64,000 bases of DNA from Torreya grandis (taxonomy: Eukaryota > Streptophyta > Pinopsida > Cupressales > Taxaceae): positions 723,501-787,500 of the forward strand of contig JARHVA010002372.1 in NCBI GenBank assembly GCA_037957365.1, written 5' to 3'. Position numbers and translations under genes: made by a program. The notes under the pieces were generated by a model that was not told the origin of the DNA, made no database searches, and was given only the letters and a program-made list of their open reading frames with translations. Positions 48,501 through 64,000 of this stretch are shown piece after piece. Position 1 is the first letter of the stretch. The number at the start of each line of letters is the position of its first letter.

Positions 48501-50689
48501 TATGTAGGGGACATAAATAAACATATTAAACATTTATATATGTTATTTAATCATAAAATTTACTCCAACCATGAGTTGTTGTAGTCATGCCTAGTGGTAA
48601 TCCTTAGGCCTGAAAGCCCAACTAAGGGTCATATTCATTTTAGGACTTTTACATGCCTTAAAATTGATTATAACATTTTTTAATGGGAACATGAGATTTT
48701 TTTTAGATATTATAGGTTAAATTAATCCATTATAACAATAATTTGGGTCTCAAATGGCAAACAAGCCTATTGGCAAGGTCTTGGCCTAAGGCCAAACAAG
48801 AGTACGTTTTCATTTTTTGCTCTTAGTAAGCTCTCTAAATGTTTTGAACAGGATGATAGGGAGTAATAAGGTGTTTTTGAGATTATGGTTTGAAGGATAA
48901 CTCACCTAAAGTTATTTTTGTCTTGAAGTGTTCTCAGCCCTCATAGAATGTAAGAGAATGAGCTCAAATGCTAATTTCACACACTTGGAAATCACTTCAG
49001 ACTTTGCATGGGAACCTAATCCATTTTTAAATGTTATGTAAGGTCCTTTAAGATGTCTCAATGTCATTTTTCATGGGTTCTAATGTATTTTCTTTATCAA
49101 CAAATGTTAAGACCAAAAATGACCTCAAAACCCTTACAAACCCTTCTCACATACCTACTTGGAGAAATGAGGATAGAAGTGTATCAAGATGGAGTATTTT
49201 ATATAGGGTAATAAAATGAAATTTGTATAATATTTCATGATTATTCCATCCATGTGACCTAATTTTACATAATCTATATGGATAGATCAAGGAACATATT
49301 TATTTGATAATTTCTTTTGTTCTGTAGGTTTTGAGGATGCCCTGAGGATGCCAATCACTTGGGAGGACATATTGGGACTTGAAAAAAATATAAATACAAT
49401 TTTTATAACTTATAAGCAATCACAAATATCCCTTTTATGCACTTTACTTTAGCCAGTCAAGAATGGGAAGAGTCGTCACATGGTGAAAGAGTGGAAAATC
49501 AAATTGGAAGGTCTTTTAAGGTGTTATGGATGGATTTAAGCATATTAAGTGTCCTTAAAGGTGTCATAACACCTATTTTATGGATCATATTTTATTTTTA
49601 AATACTTTTCAAAAGCCAAGTGGAGGAGGTGCATGGAGAAGAGCCCTTTTGAAACTACCAAGCATGATTTTGCATGTCCAAGAGAATATGGATGCTCAAA
49701 GGTCATTCCAATGCATGTGATGACTTGTTTTAACCCCTATTGATTAGATTCATCATCAGACCTATCAATATTATATATAATGATATTTTTGGAAGGAAAA
49801 TCATATAGGTAGTTTCTTATGCCAAGTTTGTAAGTATTGTGACACTTTTCATCATCTTCATGACTTGTTTTGATAAGTATAACTTCATGAAATGGTATAT
49901 CACAACACAACTCTCTTACACATGAAATTTTAACTAAAATTATCATCTTGACACATGTCCAAGTTACCCTTGGACTTCTTTCTCTCTCTCCTTCTCTTAA
50001 GCTTTATAAGAGTTGGCCATTTTGGCATTGTATTCTATGCTCCACTAGGGTATCATAAAGCCTTGATAAAATTTACACCTTAAGATCAATAAAATTAATA
50101 ATTTATTACCTCTCTCATATTGTTTCATAGTGTGTTCTACTTGAATGTGGATTTTTCTTAGTGAAAACTATGGATTCCTTAGCTTTATCCTTCATTCTTA
50201 CAGTTATTTTTAGTCTCTTCTTGCAGGGCATGTGAAGTGTTCAGGTGATGTTTATGGTTGAATTGAGTAATATTTTCATTATTTTCAAATAATACCTATT
50301 TTATAGTTCTCTTAACCTTATATATATCATCTACAACTCCATAATGTAGTATTAATGTAAGAAGACATAGATTTGGGAAAGTGTATATCTAGTTATTTTC
50401 ATTGGTTTTAAGTGTTGAATGCAAGTTGGTTAGAAGTCATCAAACTAATTTGGTGTGTCACATCTATAGTTTGGTTTTACTTCATGCCATTCTTACCCAT
50501 TTTCCACCACAAGAATTGTTAGAAGTAGGAACATGAGCTCAAATGGTACATCAAGGGGAGCTATCCCTTAATCTAGCTATTCACTTCATGATAGGGATAC
50601 CCACAGCCCTAGAGTGTTTCCATGGTGCTACTTGAAATGAGGATAAGTTGGTCCCATTTCCTCATAGGGTACATTTTCAAGTTAAAATA
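45513..50689 (+). repeat. Element D 5' LTR (5177 bp)
   Basis: It begins TGTTGACCAAGTTTGACTAT, has a 9-bp inverted repeat right at the tip and ends AAGTTAAAATA. It aligns almost collinearly with 53225-58508, for example TTTCTCATTCTCTCCTCTTG at 45998, CTCAAGCCCTTTTGCC at 46902, GAAAAGCTTAGTCACATGAA at 47669 and GGACTTCTTTCTCTCTCTCC at 49972. No coding frame with a known domain is visible. Confidence 0.9.
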
Positions 50690-50992
50690 TTTTTTAGCAT
50701 GCTTAGTGGGATAATTTGTCCAAGGAGTTGAAGAATTCTTGGTGTTTTCTTTAACCAATCAGCCTGTGGAAACATTTCAATCAACACCAATGGTGAATCT
50801 GAGTTGAATCATCTAGTCAAAAAACCCTAGTGCATCAAGAAATCACATTTGGTATGTATATTCCCATTTTTGATTATTATGGACCTTATGTTCCTTCATA
50901 TGGCTTTGATCAAATTCATGTTATTCATGGAATCACCTCAACAAATCTGCTAATTTTCTTCCCCTAATCAATCCAAGAGTGATAGGGAGAAA
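50690..50992. other. Element D leader between 5' LTR and internal ORF
   Basis: TTTTTTAGCATGCTTAGTGG follows the LTR and would include the primer site, but no tRNA match is obvious. Part of it may be coding: near 50865 the frame reads IPIFDYYGPYVPSYGFDQ, a Tyr/Pro-rich segment comparable in style to the element A gag-like remnant. Confidence 0.4.
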
Positions 50993-52510
50993 TTGTTGGA
51001 GTTTGAGAAGCAAATGTTCGAGATAGATAGGTTGAATGACAAAAAAAGATATCAAAAAGAGATAATGTACAAGGAAGAGTGTTTTTTTAGGCAATCTCAA
51101 ACCATGCAATCCATGAAGGAGAAACTAGTAAGATGGAAGAATCAATCCACTCAAGGCAATCAACCTTGTATGACTTTTTCCATCCCAATATAACCTTCTC
51201 CCATACAAAGAAACATTCCTCTTTTACACCAAATCCTTTCTACCAAATATCACTTGATCACCAAAATAAAGTGAACCAACCTCTTAGCCCATCTAATGCA
51301 TCTTCTCCTATACCAAAAATAACTACTCTTGTTGTTAATCCTTTGTACCTAGCAGCCCAACACTAAAGATATTAGAACAACTATATATGGAGACTAATTA
51401 TTTCAATTCCTTGGATTGTGATCCCTCATTTGAAGAAATTCATCCTATTTCATTTGAAAACAAACATAATCATCCTCAAGTAACTCCTCCTATACATAAA
51501 CAAACTCTTCCTAATCTTCCTCAACCTCCTCAAGTCCTCCAATCTAATGTCAAGATTCTAAGTTGGGAAAATGTCTATCATGAACTAGCTCAAGACATTG
51601 AGAAAGGTTAAACTGTTGCCTATCCTCAAGAAGAGATTCATGAGTTGGAGTGAAATAGTGGTATCATGGGGTAAGAAATAAGAGAAGAATATTGTTTAAG
51701 AGTGTGAAGTGGAAAATGAAGCTAGTACTTCTCAAATCCCTCCCACCCTTCCTCAAGAAGCTTCTTGTACATCATTTCAACCCTCATGTACTTCCCATAC
51801 CCATGATGATTCCTATGAGATTAAAGAAAGACTCTTCCAAGAGAATCTATCTAAACAAATTGAGGAATTAGAGATAAAGATGAAGTTACTCTATCAAGAT
51901 GAGATGAAAGGTTTAGACCTAAAAGAAGATCTTACGCCTAAACACATCCCATCTACCTTTCATCAAGAGAGTCCTCAAGATAACTTTGATGTTTATGAAG
52001 TGTTGGCTAATTGGAAGTAAGATAATCAATTGATTTTGGCCCAAGTTTTGCCTCCTCTTTCTCATGAAATTTCAAAGCATCCTCGTACATGTCAGTCCCA
52101 ATCTGATTTTGAGAGTCTTTGTGTTGAACCTCTTGGCTTGGGTGATGAAGAATTCATTGTGTTGAGGAGCCTATCCTAAGAAATTTAAGTGAAGAGGAAT
52201 GTGATCAATTCATGACTGATCAAGGAGATTTCACGAGTGTGGAAGAGGAAGAAATCACCATAGATACCCCTCTTGGTGAATAAAAAGATAATTCACAAAC
52301 TTTTGAAGAAGGGTGTTTTCTTTTTTCTAAAGAAGAAGAAATGATCATTAGTTACTTTCTCACCTTGAGAAAAACCATAGATGAACATGGACAAGTTCAT
52401 AATCAGTCTTTGTATGACTTGTTTGAAGTTATTAGAGTAGGCTATACTCCTCTCCAAGGAGACCATGAGCTGATCAAGCATGAAGAAGGTGACATGGGGA
52501 CTTAAGTAAG
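50860..52510 (+). pseudogene. Element D gag-like protein remnant
   Basis: Pieces in three frames make up a candidate protein. They are a Tyr/Pro-rich start (near 50865), a charged helix EFEKQMFEIDRLNDKKRYQK (from 50996), a Pro/Ser-rich region (51133-51611), an acidic helical region with KEDLTPKHIPSTFHQESPQD (51920-51980) and a C-terminal part with EEEITIDTPLGE (near 52250) and LTLRKTIDEHGQVHNQSLYD (52350-52410), ending at 52505. No zinc knuckle or enzyme motif is visible. It may be a gag-like protein of a non-autonomous family. I do not recognise a named domain. Confidence 0.45.
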
Positions 52511-53224
52511 TATGCAAGGGAGAAAAAAGATTTCATGTTTATTCTTTCAAGGGGTTTGTGAATCTAGGAATAATATTTTTGAAGTAATAAATAGGGGATA
52601 TCACCTTCTATAATGAGATCATCAGCTCTTGAAGGATGGAGAAGGATCATATTGGCCTAAAGTTTCTAGTGAACATGAAATCAATCTTTTTTAAATCATG
52701 TTTATAAAGAGAATGGGGGTTGATCATGAGAAAGTGAAGGGGAATAAATATGAAACAAGTGATCATGTAAAAGATGATTTTGTTTCCTTAGTCATATTGT
52801 GTAGATTAGCTTGGTTCCTAATGAGCATTATGTCAATGAAGTTGGCAGACTTCATGAGAAGTATAGAGGTAGCAATGATAAGAGACAAAAGGTTGGTTGA
52901 CTCATCTAATCCTTCATGCCATGAAGTAAGAATAATCTCAATCTTCCCTTTTGATCTATGGTGAGGTATGTTTGTAGTTATTTTTATATAGTAGTTGTCT
53001 TTTGTCTCTCCTAAGTGTTTTGAGCGCATGTGTGCCTTGTGTGTGTTTATTTTCTTTGTTGTGTGTGTCCTTTTCCTTCGTGTGCTGAGATAGTCACTAG
53101 TTATCTTGGTCAATGGTAAAATATCTTATTTTTTTAGTCCTTATATGACTCCTAACCCATTGGAATAATAAGGCTATTGGTCTAGTTAGTATAGCAGGCA
53201 TACTACCTCCATGAGTCACCAAAT
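52511..53224. other. Element D 3' interior to the LTR
   Basis: No coding domain is visible. Just before the 3' LTR the sequence reads CTCCATGAGTCACCAAAT then TGTTGACC. This is the TCACCAAA junction shared with A and B, and the plus-strand primer would lie here although no long purine run is present. Short open frames at 52698-52964 (plus) and 52763-53113 (minus) look random. Confidence 0.5.
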
Positions 53225-58508
<5,284 letters not shown>

Positions 58509-58513
58509 GTTAA
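58509..58513 (+). repeat. Target duplication GTTAA, right of element D
   Basis: Pairs with GTTAG at 45508-45512. One transition separates them. Confidence 0.85.
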
Positions 58514-58702
58514 ACTAGAGGCTTTGTAACCCTTTTTAGCATAGTGTATTGTGATAAGTGCTCCCCTAATCGGGTCTAGTGAATCCTCATATTGGTCATG
58601 CTTCAACTTAAAAAATGTATTCCCAATCAGAAGTGTAAGTATGCTCTATCTTATCCAAGCTAGGATTGATTTATAGACATGATGCATTTATGATTGCATA
58701 CA
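58514..58702 (+). repeat. Element C 3' LTR, end part
   Basis: It continues the C LTR after D, with matches such as GTGTATTGTG, AAGTGCTCCCCT and TAGACATGATGCATTTATGA to 40170-40430. About 90 bases present in the 5' LTR (near 40275-40365) are missing here. It ends GATTGCATACA. Confidence 0.8.
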
Positions 58703-59130
58703 ATACTTTTCCAAAGAGCTATGGACATATATCTTAGAGGTTTGATAAATGAGATGATCCTGGTATACCTAGATGATATCATTGTTTATTTAAAACATGT
58801 TTATGCACACCTGGACCATCTTAGGAATTTTTTTGAAAGGTTTAAATAATTTATAGTTTCCCTCCATCTAAAAAAGTTCATTTTCATATTTCATGAAGGG
58901 AAACTACTATGACACATTATTTCAAAATAATGTCTTGCAATAGACCTAGAGAGAATAAGTGTTATATCTACATTATCACTTCCAAGACATAAAAAGGGGT
59001 TACATAGTTTCCTCAAAAAAATCAACTTTATAATAAGGTTTGTTCTAAATTTTTCCTCTATGGCCAAGCCCCTTAGTACAATTCTTAAGAAGGGTATCAT
59101 TTTTAGCTGGACATAAAAAGGAAAAGATAG
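58703..59130 (+). pseudogene. Element B reverse transcriptase, C-terminal half
   Basis: After the C insertion, the frame resumes with LFQRAMDIYLRGLINEMI then LVYLDDIIVYLKHVYAHLDH, with YLDD at 58766-58777 (catalytic Asp pair intact). The palm/thumb follows with a stop inside (FERFK) and ends near KPLSTILKKGIIFSWT (about 59065-59110). Joined to 38276-39170 this covers a whole RT. A single-base offset at the junction means the two halves are no longer in one frame. Confidence 0.85.
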
Positions 59131-59620
59131 TTTTGAATCCATTGAGTAGGCTATTTCTTAGGCTCCTACTCTGGTCAACCCCAACTATGAAAAAGATTTA
59201 TTTTTTTATTCAGAGGGGAAGGTAGCATCTTAGCTATTCTAACCTAGTAGAATAAAGAATAGTTGGAATAACCAATATCTTTCTTCATTCAATCCTTGAA
59301 GGATTATAAAGAAAAGTATAGTTTCATGGAGAAGAAAGTATATACTACAATTAAAGATCTCAAAACATTTGGGAATATTACTTCCAATAATAAAATTCAT
59401 CTAATGGTTAGTCACCAAAGCATTAAGGATTTCCTACTGAGTTGAGAAATAAACATAAAAAGAGCATTGTGAATCACAAAAGTCATGGAATATAATGTGA
59501 ACATCAAAATTAAAAATCTTGTGAGAGGAAAGGGCTTATGTGAATAGATGGATTATGATATCAATATTGTTGAAATAGTATTAGATTAATTATATGCTCA
59601 AAGTGCATCTCAGCCACCCA
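59131..59620 (+). pseudogene. Element B RNase H downstream of RT
   Basis: From NPNYEKDLFFYSEGK (about 59185) the sequence shows the Ty3/gypsy RNase H: PISFFIQSLKDYKEKYSFME (about 59275-59330), KKVYTTIKDLKTFG with the conserved K.Y..IK.L motif, then VSHQSIKDFL (about 59410). The end region has IKIKNLVRGKGLCE (about 59505-59550). Stops are present. It is a second RNase H besides the one at 37860. Confidence 0.75.
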
Positions 59621-59639
59621 ATCCACCTCTATTCAAAAG

Positions 59640-60895
59640 GTGGATCTATGACATGACTATCTTCCTATAAATTGGTGAGTACCCATATGATTTTCAACAA
59701 TCTAAGAGAAGGTATTTCAAAATCCAATCTATTCCTTATGTTCTTATTCATGGAATATTGTTTCAGAAAGATATGAATGGAGTCATGACAAAATTTATTG
59801 ATCAATATCAAGTCCTTAAGGTGCTTGAAGAGTTTCATGATGGTCCATCAGGTGGACACTTATTTATAAGAACCATGGCCATCAAAATAATGAGAGGGGG
59901 TTATTATTGGCCTAACACATTGAAAGATGCCCATCAATGGGTAAGGAATTATGATAAGTGTGCTTACTTCATAGGTAAACAAATATTAATAGCTTTCCAT
60001 CTCAAACCAATACACTTCAACCAACCATTTTCTCAATGGGGATTGGATCTCATTGGTATGATCAATCCACCATCAAGTGTAGGACACAAATGGATCCTTA
60101 CAGCAACTGACTATTTCACCAAATTAACTAAATAAATTGCATTGAAAGATGCCATGGAGGCATCTATCCTATAATTCATGGATGACATAGTTAGGAGGTT
60201 TGGTGTTCCTTATACCATTATCTTAGATAATTCCAAAGCTTATATGGGTACTCAAATAAGTGTATGGGATATAAATAAGAATGTATATCTAACTACTTAC
60301 TCCAATTATTACCTAAATAGTAATGAATTGGTTAAGTCTACTAGCACAAATCTCATAAGGATTATCAAAAGGACAATGGAGGATAACCAAAGGACATGGC
60401 ATACAAAGTTGAAATCAGCATTGTGGGTTGATTAGATCACTCTCAAGAGGGCCATTATAGATTATCCATTCATGTTGGTATATGGAAGGGAAGCTAGAGT
60501 CCCACTATCAATTGAGTTACCATCTATATAACTCAATCATCAATTAGATTTGATTGATAATGATGAAATGATAGTATAATTAGAAGAACTCATGGATCTA
60601 GAAGAAGTCAAGAACCGGTTAATGAAAGTTTTGGAAGTAAATTAGGCTTAAACAAGCATAACTTTCAACAAAAAAGCATCTGACAAGAGCTTCAATGAAG
60701 AAGACATGGTTCTCAAATGGGATGTTGAAAGAGCTAAACCAAGCAAGCACACCAAGTTTGATGCAATATGGAGGGGTCTATATATTATAACTCAGTGCAA
60801 AGGAACATATGCGTTCTATCTATCCAATATCGATGGATCAAAACTACCTATCCCTATCAATGGGATATACCTCAAAGCTTGATTTTGAGGTTGGA
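59640..60895 (+). pseudogene. Element B integrase
   Basis: The zinc domain in 59758-60135 has FHDGPSGGHLF with both His. The pair usually C-x2-C reads YDKC, so the first Cys is lost. WPNTLKDAHQWVRNY and WGLDLIGMINPPSS (first Asp) follow. The second Asp is in IILDNSKAYMG (60226-60228). The third catalytic residue reads Lys in LVKSTSTNLIRIIK (60334-60336), where Glu is expected. The C-terminal part has ALWVD, DYPFMLVYGREARVPLSIEL and a chromodomain-lacking GPF-type end: WRGLYIITQCKGTYAFYLS, then LPIPINGIYLK (about 60770-60880). Inactive through these losses and stops. Confidence 0.88.
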
Positions 60896-61153
60896 ATTCA
60901 TTCCAATTTTTTTGTATACATTAATGTTGATTGTGTTTTTTAATAAGTGATTTCACATAGATCAACTCATTAAGAGTTTTTATTTCCTTAGTTTGTTCTA
61001 TTTTTTCCCTATTTCATTCTTGTTGAGGCAAATCCTAGTTTGTTCTTCACTAAAAAGTATGTTAAGATTAAAATGACTCCATGCCCAATACATTAGAAGG
61101 CTACTAGAAAGAAACTGATTAACAGGAAATCATCCCATAGAGGTCACCAAAAA
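60896..61153. other. Element B 3' non-coding stretch and LTR junction
   Basis: A short T-rich 3' stretch follows the integrase stop. Immediately before the 3' LTR the bases are CATAGAGGTCACCAAAAA, the same TCACCAAA type junction as in A and D. No long purine tract is present. Confidence 0.5.
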
Positions 61154-61690
61154 TGTTGATATTTTTGTCCCAAAAATGTTAGAATGTCAAGTACCCTAAG
61201 GGAGACCCATTATTTTTTTGGAAAAATACATTAAAATGACCTAAGACACTCATTTCCCTAAGCTTGGTAGAAACTAGAGATTTGGGTGTAATTTGTAACT
61301 TGAAAAGTTTTGAATTGCATGTAAACCTTTGATTCCTAGTTTACTCATAATCAATAAAAATGGAGATTGGAATGCAATTTGAAACTTGAAAACATTCAAA
61401 TTGCTTCCTAACCTCCAATTCCTGAAAAACTCATACCTTTCAAAAATTGGAACCTCACTCACAATTTTTAACTTGAAAAAATACAAAATGCAAATGAAGT
61501 TATGCTTCCCGTAAATCACATACCCCATATGAATTGGATATTAGAATTAAATTTTCAACTTGAAAACTTGAAAATTGCTTACCAACCTCCACTTCCTATG
61601 CGTCACTCCAACTAGAATCTAGAACTCCATTTGTAATTTATAAATTGTAAAGTTACAAATTACATCTTGAGTTTCACTTCCTACCAACTA
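61154..61690 (+). repeat. Element B 3' LTR, truncated
   Basis: It starts TGTTGATATTTTTGTCCC and matches 28759 onward through five tandem units. The match ends near 61690 (CACTTCCTACCAACTA), after which the sequence differs. The 5' copy continues at least 200 bases further. A deletion or rearrangement removed the right end and the right flank. Confidence 0.75.
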
Positions 61691-62489
61691 TTTGTTGTCA
61701 ATCTAAAGAGCACCCTATTTGAATAAATGAAAGAAAACCTTCTCTTCAGCTGAAATAATGGGATATTCTTAGAGTGAGGGTTAATATAAAGTGAGAAGAA
61801 CCTCTAGATAGGTTTGGTTCCCTTAGATCTATCACCTAAAATAATCACTTTTTTGGAAAAGGAAATAATAGTGATAATAATTCATGAAAACATTTAAAAT
61901 AAGGTGATACACCAATTGTTTTGAAAACATATAATTTAAAATGACACACACTATCAAACACTTTCAAAACCTATAAATATCACTTCACTCACTCTTTTAT
62001 CATCTTTCAAATAAGTATTTCACAAAAAAAACACAAACTAGCTATCAATCTAGCATGGGAGGGTAGATCTCAGGCTTTTTCCACTTATAAACCAATCAAC
62101 AAACTATATATGGAACTTATAATGACCTATGAAATATACAAGACACTTAATAAAGGTTATAAAACTTAGACAAAGGTAAATGAAAGCTTACATTCACTTA
62201 ACCACATCAATGAATTCATAGGACACACTTTAATTTAGTGTGTGAATGGAGGAATTTAGTCTTTTATTACATCAAATAGGTTTTGAGTACAAAAATTGGC
62301 ATAGACTGGGCATGCCAAAAATATAATATTCTCTCTTTTTTTCACTATATAAAGCTTTAATTTATAACACATAAAAGCATCTTCATGCCAGGGTGGAGAG
62401 TGCACATTAGATCCTTCGTTGATTATTATTCCACCTCCATCATCTTGGGTAGTTTATATTATAATCACCATGTGCAACCACTCAATAAG
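61691..62489. other. Unassigned AT-rich sequence right of element B
   Basis: No recognised element end and no coding domain. It has weak likeness to part of element A's leader near 4500-4620 (TTCCCTT-GATCTATC followed by AATCAC and GGTGATACAC). It may be leader of another decayed element. Confidence 0.3.
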
Positions 62490-63110
62490 ATCCCTTAAAA
62501 ATTAGATGCCAGTAGCTCACTTTCCAATTGGTGCATAATAGGCATTGTAGGTCCATTCTGAGCATGATATCATGAAGTTCCACTTCCCATCTTGAAGCTA
62601 TGACAATACTATCCATAAACATAGTGACCTTATTGAAATGGTCATGATCTTCCACTAGGGCTTGTGTAGTGACCTTAATGTGTTTCAAAGCTACAATAGG
62701 GTCCATCCATCCTATTGAAAAATACATCAAACTCAATCCCTACTTGATTAAAATCCCATTACACCATGGACATGAAATCCAACATGCTCCATCCACGTGA
62801 CCCTATCCACTGCACTAAAACATAGGGTTTAGAACCCCTTTCTTCCATCTAACACTCTTGACACCTTCTCTTAATATTTGCCTAAGCTCCACTATCCTTA
62901 TATACCATTTTCACAAAGGGTAGAACTCCCAAACCTTTATATCCATAGACTTAACCATGCTTTGATAATATAAGTGGTGATGAAGTCTCTCAGGGTAGCT
63001 TGGGTGAGTTTTAATAGTGGCCAATTGAATTTGAATAAATTGCTTTAGTAACCCATGGGTCATAATATCTTTGATTTGATGTGTCCACCCATGTGGCATT
63101 TTCTTAACAC
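62490..63110 (-). pseudogene. Unplaced protein remnant, minus strand
   Basis: The minus strand from about 63110 down to 62490 encodes MPHGWTHQIKDIMTHGLLKQ and onward in one frame to KSMDIKVWEFYPLCENGI, then QWIGSRGWSMLDFMSMV (about 62790) and IEFDVFFNRMDGPY (about 62710). A second frame takes over as VALKHIKVTTQALVEDHDHF (about 62690-62630), and the first frame resumes in FKMGSGTS and NGPTMPIMHQLESELL (about 62580-62520). This suggests one protein with two frameshifts and TAG/TAA codons in place of Gln codons. I do not recognise the family. It may be an extra ORF of a retroelement. Confidence 0.45.
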
Positions 63111-64000
63111 ATTGTTTATTTTTAATTTAAATATGATCATCATCACATTGGACATGTGTCTTCATATCGTACCTCCTAGATCTTGATCAAATTTTCTCTA
63201 TTGATCTTTTGGAGAGTTTCCTATCTTTGACTTCAATGTCAGCCATTGATCTTTTATTTGAACTTGAGATTGTGACCCTTGGTAGCCTCATATGTATTGT
63301 ATGGACCCTACTATTAGTATTCATCTATTTAATATGCTTATGACATGTGGTAGCCTTACATGTAATTTAGGTTTATTGACTTTTTGACCTTGATTTGCAC
63401 CATCGATCTACTTCTGCATGATCGAATGCATGCTATCAATATTTGATCTATCAGATCAAATGTAGTATATCAATTTGGTTAGGAGTTCATTGTGATCAAG
63501 ACACTTGGAACCATTAAATTTATTCTCAGGATCCTCTAACTTTTTGACCTCATGTTTGTTTTTGATCTTTAATCACATGATTAAACATGTGTTGTAGATT
63601 TACATTGACTTATTAACTTGGTTATCACCTATGTGCCATAAATCCCGATTTGATCAAGTAAGATTTTGACACTTGGTATCCCTATAGGTCACTTCTATTT
63701 TCTAAATCTAAATGGCTATTTATATTAGCTTTAATTTGACATCCCTGGGCATGTTCCACACCGTTAGATCATTTTTTGAAGGCTTATATCTTGAGATAGG
63801 AGAGACATCAAGACACCATATTTATAAAGGATACTCATGACACAAAATACATTATTTTCATGTAATTATTCAACTTTGGTCAACATCTCAAGTATAGTTA
63901 TTAAATTCATAATAAAATTAACCTATTTACTATGGCTTCTATTGATCATTTTAAGGACCTTTCAAGACCAACTCACTAACTCACAAGACAAACTAGCATG
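63111..64000. other. Unassigned AT-rich sequence at the right end
   Basis: No coding frame with recognisable features. Repeated short strings of the CATTGATCTTTT, GACCTTGAT and CTTTTTGACCT type occur, as in degraded LTRs, but no partner is in the window. Confidence 0.3.

Noticed and set aside
52763..53113. Minus-strand open frame of 116 codons in element D
   Set aside because: Composition and the overlapping plus-strand frame suggest chance; no motif is present.
62482..62736. Minus-strand open frame of 84 codons as a separate gene
   Set aside because: Its flanks fit better as frameshifted parts of one longer protein remnant (62490-63110).

Overview
This window is repeat DNA from a seed plant with a large genome. 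It is very A+T rich. I see no host gene, no tRNA or rRNA gene and nothing bacterial. Almost everything I can assign is LTR retrotransposon, and all of it is decayed: reading frames are broken by TAA/TAG/TGA codons, mostly where Gln, Trp or Arg codons are expected, plus small indels. Tat-clade Ty3/gypsy relatives, huge elements and deep nesting would fit a gymnosperm. That is an inference from family resemblance, not proven here.

Layout. 1-2132: unassigned, with one possible LTR at 1301-1945. 2133-8447: element A, minus strand, flanked by two 185-bp direct repeats; it holds a Tyr/Pro-rich gag-like remnant (about 2885-4240) and a long non-coding leader. About 8450-25000: element G, a plus-strand Tat-clade Ty3/gypsy element with gag, protease, reverse transcriptase (RT), RNase H, a second archaeal-type RNase H (aRNH), integrase, a 3-kb 3' non-coding tract and a 3' LTR from 23826. 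Its aRNH is split by element F (14776-19298), a gag-only copia element with a perfect 5-bp target duplication. About 25440-28753: element H, a minus-strand Tat-like pol remnant.

28759 to about 61690 is a stack of nested insertions. Element B starts at 28759, directly against H. It is a large dual-RNase-H Ty3/gypsy element with an extra ORF upstream of gag, in the order ORF1, gag, protease, RNase H, RT, RNase H, integrase. Its RT is cut at 39170 by element C (39171-58702, non-coding). C's 3' LTR is cut at 45512 by element D (45513-58508), which has roughly 5.2-kb LTRs around only 2.5 kb of interior. B's RT resumes at 58703 and its pol ends near 60880. A truncated 3' LTR starts at 61154.

61690-64000: mostly unassigned, with one minus-strand protein remnant (about 62490-63110) that I cannot place in a family.

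How the parts relate. G and B carry autonomous-type domains, while A, C, D and F lack pol and would have needed enzymes in trans. A, B and D share the junction TCACCAAA / TGTTGA where the interior meets the 3' LTR, so a B-type element may have mobilised A and D. The target duplications of C, D and F, and the reading frames that resume across F and C, give a relative order of insertion: D after C, C after B, and F after G.
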